Program-made: the position numbers and the translations under genes | Part shown: positions 7,930 through 14,208 of the stretch, one piece after another | How positions within the stretch are numbered: position 1 is the first letter of the stretch | Layout of the letters: each line of letters begins with the position of its first letter | Notes under the pieces: generated by a model | Seen by the model: the letters and a program-made list of their open reading frames with translations, nothing else | Databases searched by the model: none | What the model was told of the DNA's origin: nothing | Assembly (NCBI RefSeq): GCF_029946185.1 | Contig: NZ_JAQSEA010000156.1 | Span: 1 to 36,662, forward strand | Direction: 5' to 3' | Length of the DNA stretch: 36,662 bases | Source of the DNA: Prosthecobacter sp. | Lineage (GTDB): Bacteria; Verrucomicrobiota; Verrucomicrobiia; Verrucomicrobiales; Verrucomicrobiaceae

Positions 7930-8166
7930 TTAATAGTAGTAACCGCGACGACGGTCCTGGGCATTGCCAATGGCGTTGCCGCCCAGCGCACCGAGGCCGC
8001 CACCGATGACCGCGCCTTCAAGGCCACGACCACTTTGAGACCCAATGATGCCGCCTACAGCAGCTCCACCGAGGCCGCCAATGACTGCCCCCTGTTGAGC
8101 ACCTGGGCCGGTGGCACAGGATGAAAGGGTGGCAGCAGAGAGGATGGAGAGGATGAGGTGTTTCAT
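7930..8166 (-). CDS. Glycine-zipper lipoprotein, shorter copy
   Basis: This 78-residue lipoprotein has the signal MKHLILSILSAATLSSC with Cys17 in an LSSC lipobox, and a glycine-zipper core (residues 26-67) nearly identical to that of the downstream copy at 7580-7885. It ends soon after the zipper with AQDRRRGYYY. The two genes are 44 bases apart and remain similar at the DNA level through the zipper, so they arose by a fairly recent tandem duplication. The 191-base divergent gap toward the plus-strand gene at 8358 should hold its promoter. Confidence 0.85.
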   Translation of the reverse strand: MKHLILSILSAATLSSCATGPGAQQGAVIGGLGGAAVGGIIGSQSGRGLEGAVIGGGLGALGGNAIGNAQDRRRGYYY

Positions 8167-8306
8167 AATGTTGTCATGTAACAGTCAGCTTTGTCGTTAA
8201 ATAGGCCCGAATTGTTCACAAAGAAAAGTAAAATCCTTCGGAAGGGGGCAACGTGGCATCCTCTATACGCAGTACACCGCCTCTCCGGCCGTCCGGCTTT
8301 CTTTAT

Positions 8307-8335
8307 TTGACGGGCATTCCGCAAGCGGTTACAAA
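8307..8335 (+). promoter_or_regulatory. Candidate sigma-70-type promoter
   Basis: TTGACG at 8307-8312 and TACAAA at 8330-8335 are separated by 17 bases, and the start codon at 8358 lies 22 bases after the -10 box. The -35 matches the consensus at five of six positions, the -10 at four. It fits a promoter for the secreted protein at 8358-8966. Confidence 0.45.
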
Positions 8336-8357
8336 GCCTTCGACTTCCAACTTCTCT

Positions 8358-8966
8358 ATGCACGTTCGTTTTTTCCTTCGTTCCCTCTTCGCTGTCTCCC
8401 TGCTCAGCCTCACCGTTTTGCCGGTTCAGGCGGAGCAGCTGCCGCTGGATCACCCCTGCGCCGCTCTGGTGAAAAAGTACCTGACCGCCGTTGTGCAGCA
8501 GGACTGGAAAACCGCCTCGCAGTTGCTGGTTCCGACCTCACTGGAACGCCGTCAGCGTGAAACCGTCAACATCATCAAGTCCGCTCCCACGATGTCGGAC
8601 GAGGAGAGCATGCTTGCTGGTTACAATGTGAAGGGCGTTGGCGAATTGGAGAAGATGTCGCCGCAGGAGTTTTATCAGGTGGATCGCGAAGCCTGGCACA
8701 AAAAGCTCAAACTCACCCCTGAGGCTACGAAGCGGAAGCAGGAGACACTCAAAGTCATCGTGCTCGGTCTCGTCCAAGAGAAAGACAAGGGCTACGTCCA
8801 CGCCACCGTGCGCACTTCACAGGAAACACTCACAGACAAGATCGAAGAGCTCTTCCTCATCTCCTTCATCACGGATCCGGCCAACTCGAAAAACTACCTC
8901 ATCTCTCCCGAGATGAAAGACCGGCCCGTCATCACCCCGCTGGATGGCTCGGCTCCGAAGGAATAA
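8358..8966 (+). CDS. Secreted protein of unknown function
   Basis: I do not recognise a family. With the ATG at 8358 the protein has 202 residues and a clear signal peptide (MHVRFFLRSLFAVSLLSLTVLPVQA, cut after Ala25; stated in two parts: basic start, then a hydrophobic core). The frame is open back to 8253, but that extension lacks a signal-like start. The mature part begins with LDHPCAALVKKYLTAVVQQDWKTASQLL, resembling small periplasmic proteins in which a cone-like domain counts residues for a ligand pocket, but this is only an impression. It is rich in charged residues and has one mature cysteine. It stands alone between its own candidate promoter and a strong terminator, so it is probably a single-gene unit. 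Confidence 0.8.
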   Translation: MHVRFFLRSLFAVSLLSLTVLPVQAEQLPLDHPCAALVKKYLTAVVQQDWKTASQLLVPTSLERRQRETVNIIKSAPTMSDEESMLAGYNVKGVGELEKMSPQEFYQVDREAWHKKLKLTPEATKRKQETLKVIVLGLVQEKDKGYVHATVRTSQETLTDKIEELFLISFITDPANSKNYLISPEMKDRPVITPLDGSAPKE

Positions 8967-9000
8967 AAGCTGAGTCACTGACAGTGATTAACAAACTTTG

Positions 9001-9030
9001 AAGGCTCCAACGAAAGTTGGGGCCTTTTTT
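9001..9030 (+). terminator. Rho-independent terminator with GAAA loop
   Basis: An 11-bp stem (AAGGCTCCAAC at 9001-9011 with GTTGGGGCCTT at 9016-9026, one T-G pair) closes on the stable tetraloop GAAA and continues into a T run to 9030. It lies 34 bases after the stop of the gene at 8358-8966. Confidence 0.9.
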
Positions 9031-9091
9031 GTCTCTTGGCAGAAGTGCGATTTTCTTGATCTCATCCGCTCCGCCTCGTTTGTTGTGGTCT

Positions 9092-10969
9092 TCAATCATC
9101 ATCCAACATGCCCAAGGCCCGGAAGGGCAGGGTGAGTCCGGTGCTGAGAGCTTTGCTGCTGAACTGCACGCCGTCGCTGGCTGCTTTAACGGTCTTTTTC
9201 AAGGCTGAGGTGGGACCCTGGGGGGATATGCGGATGTTGTTGAGCGGACCGCTGATGTCCATGTCAGTGAGGACGTAGCTGAGGGGGGAGGTGGCGAGGC
9301 CAACAATGCCGCGAAGGTTTGCGCGCGCATGACCGTCCACCTGCTTGCGGACAAGGTCCACGGTGCCTTTGGCGGTGACGGTGACGGCTTCGCTGCGTGC
9401 TTTGAAAGGATCAATGGTGGCGACTCCCTTGGTCATGACGAAGGACACCTGAAACTCGCCTGTGCCGTCGCTGCCTTTGCTTGGCAGCAGCTTGGGGAAC
9501 AGCGAGTAAGCCTGGTCCAGAATCGGGATGTGCACCACGGGTGCGTTCGTCAGCACCACCGTGCCTCTGCCGGTGGAGATCTCGGGATCGCGGCCACAGA
9601 TGGCCCCCTTGTAGGCCATGGTGAGCTCAGACTTGTCGAGCTTTGAGCTGACCTTGCCAGCCCATGGGGAAAAATGAGAAATGTTGAGCGACTTCAGCTC
9701 GATGTCCGCCTTGCTCAGGACGCTGCCATTGTAGCTGCCATCGAGTTCAAAGCTGCCGCCGAGAAGCTGGCCCTTCAACCTCTTGATGTCCCACGCACGG
9801 TCCTCATACGAAACGTGGCCGGTGATGTCATCGACGCTCAGCGGATGCTTCTGCACACTCACCACAAGGTCGGCAGGGCTGCGAGTTTGCAGACTGGCGA
9901 GCGTCCAGGTGGGCGGCTCGTCGCGCTCATCCCAGACGCAGACGAAGTCCTTGGCTGCAATGTCGGGAAAGGTTTTCACATGGACGGACTGCGGCAGTTT
10001 TTTTGCCACGGCTGGCACATTGCCCATGAGCTCGAATAGATCTGCCTTGCCGGTGAGGCGGTCGATGCGCAGTGTCCTCGTTGGGGTTTGGAAGTTGCCG
10101 GTGAACTCGTCGCTATGACCTTGGGTGTCGGTGGCCGTGCCTTCAATGAGCAGCGGCGTGCCCTTCCATCCTCCCTCCCGCTTGAGTTTTATCCTGGTGC
10201 TGCCCTTGGCGAATTTGACCTGGCTCGTGGAGTCCATGCCGTTCTGGTTCACCTCGGCATCGCTGACGGCTTCATCCATTGGCACGCCGCGCGATTCCAC
10301 CGCGCGGCCCTCCCCATGCAGTTTCGCGCTCCAGGTCCAGGGCTTCTCTCTCACATCCATGGTGAAGGTTCCGGTGACCTTGAACTCGCCCTGATCGGGA
10401 GAAAAATTCAGCGTGTCGAAGACCCCGCGCAGTGCCTTGAGGCGAAGCTGGAACTCAGGTTTTGGCCCGGTGCTTTTGGGCGCGGTGATGATGTCGCCGG
10501 TCACATCAATCGTCAGCCCGCCCTGATGAACGACGAGGCGCTGCATCGTCACCTTGCCTTCCTGTACGATGAACTCGGTGGTAAGATGATCCAGGGTTAC
10601 TGCTCCATCCGCATCGTTGACCACCAGGGTGGTTTCCTTCGCCGACCAGTGGGTGATGGCAGACCGTGCATCCCACGAGGCCCACCATTGCAGGTCAATG
10701 TGTACGTTGGCGATGGAAGCCACGGGCTCCCGTTCGGCGCTGCGGCGGGTCAGCGCGGCCTCATGCAAGGTGATGCCGCCCCACGGCGTCCACGTTTCGC
10801 TCTTGTAAGTCAGTTCCAGGCCGCGATCCGCGAGACGCTGGTCCAGTTTGGAGCGGGCCTTACCCACCAGCCACTCGACGCCACCCCAAAGCAGCAGAGG
10901 GAGCAAGGCCGCAATGATGAGCAGCCAGCGGAATCTGTGGAAAAACGTGGGGTGCGGCGGGTGGGACAT
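9092..10969 (-). CDS. AsmA/YhdP-like envelope protein
   Basis: The 625-residue protein has one N-terminal membrane helix (about residues 13-33), then a long beta-rich extracytoplasmic region. Patterns such as repeated LxxGxxxLDGSY (KGQLLGGSFELDGSYNGS near 420) and a C-terminal ALVxLVxKQVDGHARANLRGIVGL-type segment (about 545-570) match the AsmA-like/DUF3971 group, whose larger relatives bridge the periplasm and move phospholipid to the outer membrane. The last 40 residues (GPLNNIRISPQGP onward) are also typical of the AsmA_2 end. It starts 76 bases after menE on the same strand, so it could be read through from the men genes, but no functional link is obvious. Confidence 0.75.
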   Translation of the reverse strand: MSHPPHPTFFHRFRWLLIIAALLPLLLWGGVEWLVGKARSKLDQRLADRGLELTYKSETWTPWGGITLHEAALTRRSAEREPVASIANVHIDLQWWASWDARSAITHWSAKETTLVVNDADGAVTLDHLTTEFIVQEGKVTMQRLVVHQGGLTIDVTGDIITAPKSTGPKPEFQLRLKALRGVFDTLNFSPDQGEFKVTGTFTMDVREKPWTWSAKLHGEGRAVESRGVPMDEAVSDAEVNQNGMDSTSQVKFAKGSTRIKLKREGGWKGTPLLIEGTATDTQGHSDEFTGNFQTPTRTLRIDRLTGKADLFELMGNVPAVAKKLPQSVHVKTFPDIAAKDFVCVWDERDEPPTWTLASLQTRSPADLVVSVQKHPLSVDDITGHVSYEDRAWDIKRLKGQLLGGSFELDGSYNGSVLSKADIELKSLNISHFSPWAGKVSSKLDKSELTMAYKGAICGRDPEISTGRGTVVLTNAPVVHIPILDQAYSLFPKLLPSKGSDGTGEFQVSFVMTKGVATIDPFKARSEAVTVTAKGTVDLVRKQVDGHARANLRGIVGLATSPLSYVLTDMDISGPLNNIRISPQGPTSALKKTVKAASDGVQFSSKALSTGLTLPFRALGMLDDD

Positions 10970-11045
10970 GGGGATTCGCGTGGAGGGCGTGGCCTGATAT
11001 GGCCAAGTTCTATCGCGCCACCGGGGCGCAGCGGCCCCCTCTCAT

Positions 11046-12170
11046 TCAAAGCATGGCCCGCAGTTCGGCCAGCCGCACCTTGCCAAGCTCGCTGCGGGGG
11101 ATCGCCGGCACGCTCTGCAAACGGTCAATGTGCTCCAGCGGGCGCAGGGTCTGATTCAGCTCGTGCTGCAGTCGCGCAGCGTCTTCGTCTTTCATATGGC
11201 TGACGACCAGCACCAGCGCGTGCTCCTTGCGCGCATCGGGCACATCACACACGACGGCGTCTGCGAAGAGGCCGAACTTCAGACGCAGGGCGTCGATGCG
11301 CTCCTGAATGGGACCCAAGGCGACGAGTTCGCCCAGGATTTTAACGATGCCGACCTCGCGTCCCACAAAACGGAGGCAGCGACTGCCTGCCGCGTTCTCC
11401 AGCACTTCCACGCGGTCCCGCGTGAGCAGGCCCTCCACCGGGATCGGCTCCCAGCGCCACACACCTGCGGTACACACGGCATAGCCCTTGGCCAGCGCCT
11501 CTCCGCGCACACGGAGCAGACCCTCCGCATTCGTGCTCACCTGCCAGATGGGCAGCACCTCCATGTCTGCGCCGGCCACCCGCTGCGCAGCCACGCCTGA
11601 AGCCGTTTCCGTCATCCCATACGTGCGGTGAATGGGCCAGCCGAGTTGCCGCGCGGCAGCTTCCAGCTCGCCATTCAGTGCGCCCCCGCCCACCAAAACG
11701 GCACGCATGGATTTGGGCGCAGCCAGTTTCGCCGCCACCAGATCAAAGACCTGCGTGGGCACCAGCGAGGCGAGTGTGGCCCCCACTTCATCACACTTCT
11801 GCACAAACACGGTTGCATTCCATTTGCCCAGCAGTTCAGTGACACGGCTGCCGCAGACAAACGAACGGGCAAGCACCCCGAAACCACCCACATGGTGAAT
11901 CGGCAGCGCCAGCAGCCAGTGATCGCATGCGGTGATGTTGAAGTGCCCATTCACCGCGCGTGCGGAGATCAGCAGCGCCTCCTTCGTCAGCCCCACCCAT
12001 TTGCGTGTGCCTTCCGTGCCGCTGGTTTGAAAAAAACACGCGTCCTGCATCTGCAACTCATGCCGTGCGAACTCAGCCAGCGCACGCCCTTCATCGGAAG
12101 GCGCAGACTCTGCGATCCATACGCTGCCGTCATGCCAAAACTCAGGCGGCAGGATCAAAGCCGTCTCCAT
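11046..12170 (-). CDS. menE: o-Succinylbenzoate-CoA ligase MenE, short form
   Basis: MenE activates o-succinylbenzoate to its CoA thioester in menaquinone synthesis. The 374-residue protein belongs to the acyl-adenylate (ANL) superfamily: phosphate loop TSGTEGTRKW (49-58), PIHHVGGFG (90-98), adenylate-binding YGMTETAS (184-191), a TRDRVE segment at 250-255, the hinge KILGELV (277-283) and Lys364 in ELGKVR as the adenylation lysine. Most MenE proteins are 440-490 residues; here about 80 N-terminal residues before the phosphate loop are missing, with no longer frame available, so this is a compact form. The start overlaps menC by 16 bases and has GGAGG seven bases ahead, so translation is coupled. 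Gene order with menA and menC supports the assignment. Confidence 0.9.
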   Translation of the reverse strand: METALILPPEFWHDGSVWIAESAPSDEGRALAEFARHELQMQDACFFQTSGTEGTRKWVGLTKEALLISARAVNGHFNITACDHWLLALPIHHVGGFGVLARSFVCGSRVTELLGKWNATVFVQKCDEVGATLASLVPTQVFDLVAAKLAAPKSMRAVLVGGGALNGELEAAARQLGWPIHRTYGMTETASGVAAQRVAGADMEVLPIWQVSTNAEGLLRVRGEALAKGYAVCTAGVWRWEPIPVEGLLTRDRVEVLENAAGSRCLRFVGREVGIVKILGELVALGPIQERIDALRLKFGLFADAVVCDVPDARKEHALVLVVSHMKDEDAARLQHELNQTLRPLEHIDRLQSVPAIPRSELGKVRLAELRAML

Positions 12171-13120
12171 GGCAGCGCCTCCAGAACTTCGCCAAATCCC
12201 AACCCGCCGCCGCTACGATCCGCCGACAAATAGCCGCCATGAGAAGTCACACGTTCAAAAAAGGAGTCCTTATCAAACAGATGCTCCGTGCACAGCCCGC
12301 AGAAGTCCAGAGCCTGCCCCTCGGACAGCGCCACCGCCGCTTCATAAGCAGCAAACATCTGGCCAAGCGCATGGTCCATCGCCGTGGTGAGCACCAGCGG
12401 ATGCTGCGGGTGGGTTTGTGCCACGAGACGCCAGTCACGCCGCGCCGGTTTCACCACCACCGCATCAAAGCCCTGAGTGCCGTCCTTCCAGCCCTTGTCC
12501 AGTGCCAGCTTCACACCCCACTTCTTCCGCAGGGCCTCCCATGCTTGCGCATCATACGGAAAGGGGTCCTCCACGAAATCCAGCGCGCGGTACACCCGCA
12601 GCGGCATGAATTCGATGAATTTTCCAAATGTAAGCCTGTCCAGCACGCCATTGAAATCCACGCGCAGCCGCACGCCCTGGGCTTCAAATCGCTTCGCGCA
12701 GCCTTCGAGGAAGCGTGTTGTTTCACCGTAGTTCGCAAACCCCTTCGCCTTGATCGCAGGCCAGCCTTCCGCCATCACGCGCTCCATTTGCGTTTCGGTG
12801 TCCGTGGCAAAGCTCCAGGAATAATGGCTGCGTGGAATCTCCAGCCCCTCGAACAAACTCACGCCCGCGCGGCGTGCCGCACCGTCAATCTCCGCACAGC
12901 GCAAAGCCATCGCCGTCACCGGAGTCGTGACACCCTCGCTGAGCAGGCGCAGTTGCTCCTCCACCGGCGCATCGCCAAACTCCGGCCAAGGATGCACGCA
13001 GCCATAGCCGCCATCCACACAGATCAGCGCTCCCGCAAAAACCCGCCGCATCGACACTGCATTCAGCGCCACACCGCTGCGCAGGAGGTATTCGTGGACG
13101 TAAATGGAGGGGGTGGTCAT
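12155..13120 (-). CDS. menC: o-Succinylbenzoate synthase MenC
   Basis: MenC dehydrates SHCHC to o-succinylbenzoate, an enolase-superfamily step in menaquinone synthesis. With the ATG at 13120 (MTTPSIYVHEYLLRSGV) the protein has 321 residues. The active-site set is complete: Lys124 and Lys126 (AIKAKG), metal ligands Asp155 (RVDFNG), Glu184 (FVEDPF) and Asp208 (LALDKG), and Lys224 (VVVKPAR). The frame is open up to 13216, which would overlap menA; an ATG at 13144 is a possible alternative. The gene lies 56 bases after menA and overlaps menE by 16 bases, so the three form an operon. The sequence is divergent from enterobacterial MenC but the residues and neighbours agree. Confidence 0.93.
   Translation of the reverse strand: MTTPSIYVHEYLLRSGVALNAVSMRRVFAGALICVDGGYGCVHPWPEFGDAPVEEQLRLLSEGVTTPVTAMALRCAEIDGAARRAGVSLFEGLEIPRSHYSWSFATDTETQMERVMAEGWPAIKAKGFANYGETTRFLEGCAKRFEAQGVRLRVDFNGVLDRLTFGKFIEFMPLRVYRALDFVEDPFPYDAQAWEALRKKWGVKLALDKGWKDGTQGFDAVVVKPARRDWRLVAQTHPQHPLVLTTAMDHALGQMFAAYEAAVALSEGQALDFCGLCTEHLFDKDSFFERVTSHGGYLSADRSGGGLGFGEVLEALPWRRL
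12178..12182 (-). promoter_or_regulatory. Strong Shine-Dalgarno for menE inside menC
   Basis: GGAGG on the minus strand, seven bases before the menE ATG and within the last codons of menC. It stands out because most genes in this window lack such a site, and it fixes the menE start at 12170. Confidence 0.75.
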
Positions 13121-13176
13121 TCGGGTAGAGGTCCTATACGTCATATACGACCCATGGGCCTGTTCCAGATGGTTTC

Positions 13177-14073
13177 TCAGGGCATTACATCGCGTGCCTT
13201 GACGATGGCCCAGCACATCAGTCCCGCAAAGAGCAGCAGTTGCCCCCCGCTCATCGCCAGCAGGCGGTTATGCCCCCGGCTCGGCGGTTCGGCAATCACC
13301 CGCCAGCCTACAAAAAGCCCGATGGGCAGCGTGATCAGCGGCAGCGTGAAGGCGCGCGGCCAGCCCTGCTGAAACCAGTAAATGCCCGCCGCATGCGCTG
13401 CGACGATGAGCAGCACGATCTCTGTCCTTGCAAATCCCACGCCGAAGCGCACGGCCAGCGTTTTCTTCCCGGTCAGCCCGTCTTCCGCGACATCGCGCAA
13501 GTTGTTGATGGCAATCAAGACCGTGCTCAGGCAGCCGATTTGGAATCCTGCCACCACCGCCGCCTCATACCACTCGCCCGTTTGCACAAAGGCCGTGCCC
13601 GTCACCGCCACGAAGCCGAAGAACACAATCACAAACAGCTCCCCCAGCCCGCGATACGCCAGCGGCAGCGGCCCTCCGGTGTAGCCAAAGCAGAAGTACA
13701 GCGACGGAATCCCGATGAAAAGAATGGGCAGCCCCCGCGCCTCAAACAACGGCACCGCCAGCAGCGTCGCCACCGCCAGCATCAGCCACGCGGCGATGCT
13801 GACCGCCCTGGCCGAGGCCACGCCACTGGCCGTGATCCGCCGTGGGCCGATGCGTGCCTGCGTGTCCGCCCCTTTGATCGAATCCAGCGCGTCATTGAAA
13901 AAATTCGTCGCGATCTGCAATGCCCCGCAGCTTCCCAGTGTGCAAAAGGCCAGCCACCAGTCGAACTTCCCCGAAATCTTCGCCGCCAGCGCACAACCCA
14001 CAACCACAGGCGCAATGGCCGCTCCAAGAGTTTTCGGGCGTGCAGCGGCGATCCAGTCGAAGAGGTGAGGCAT
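13177..14073 (-). CDS. menA: 1,4-Dihydroxy-2-naphthoate polyprenyltransferase MenA
   Basis: MenA joins dihydroxynaphthoate to a polyprenyl diphosphate in the inner membrane, giving demethylmenaquinone. The 298-residue protein from the ATG at 14073 (MPHLFDWIAAARPKTL) is a UbiA-fold enzyme with about eight or nine membrane helices. It shows the first aspartate motif NFFNDALDSIKGAD (57-70) followed by the MenA-type GPRR, and the second, INNLRDVAED, in the middle. A TTG at 14103 could add ten residues, but it falls in the GTCAAG box array. Only menA, C and E are here; menF, D, H and B are not in the window. It is the first gene of the men group, and the box array directly ahead may control it. 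Confidence 0.93.
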   Translation of the reverse strand: MPHLFDWIAAARPKTLGAAIAPVVVGCALAAKISGKFDWWLAFCTLGSCGALQIATNFFNDALDSIKGADTQARIGPRRITASGVASARAVSIAAWLMLAVATLLAVPLFEARGLPILFIGIPSLYFCFGYTGGPLPLAYRGLGELFVIVFFGFVAVTGTAFVQTGEWYEAAVVAGFQIGCLSTVLIAINNLRDVAEDGLTGKKTLAVRFGVGFARTEIVLLIVAAHAAGIYWFQQGWPRAFTLPLITLPIGLFVGWRVIAEPPSRGHNRLLAMSGGQLLLFAGLMCWAIVKARDVMP

Positions 14074-14098
14074 AGAGAGAGGACGAATGACGAGGGCC

Positions 14099-14173
14099 GT
14101 CAAGAGGTCAAGCCATGGTCAAGAGGTCAAGGCGGGACACTTGACCCATCTTGACAACACTTGATCTTTGACC
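14099..14173. repeat. Array of GTCAAG / CTTGAC boxes upstream of menA
   Basis: Two identical 14-base direct repeats GTCAAGAGGTCAAG (14099-14112 and 14118-14131, period 19) are followed by inverted copies of the core: CTTGAC at 14140 and 14150, CTTGAT at 14160 and TTTGACC at 14167. The first three inverted cores are exactly 10 bases apart, one helical turn. The two halves can also pair as a hairpin. The array fills the gap between the minus-strand CxxCH gene (ends 14209) and menA (starts 14073). An operator cluster or a processed RNA structure are both possible. Confidence 0.6.
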
Positions 14174-14208
14174 TGCCCGACCGCAGTCCACGCTCCTCAA
14201 TCGCTCCC

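Noticed and set aside
11960-13372. Plus-strand open frame of 470 codons opposite menC
   Set aside because: Shadow of menC, whose active-site residues are complete on the other strand.
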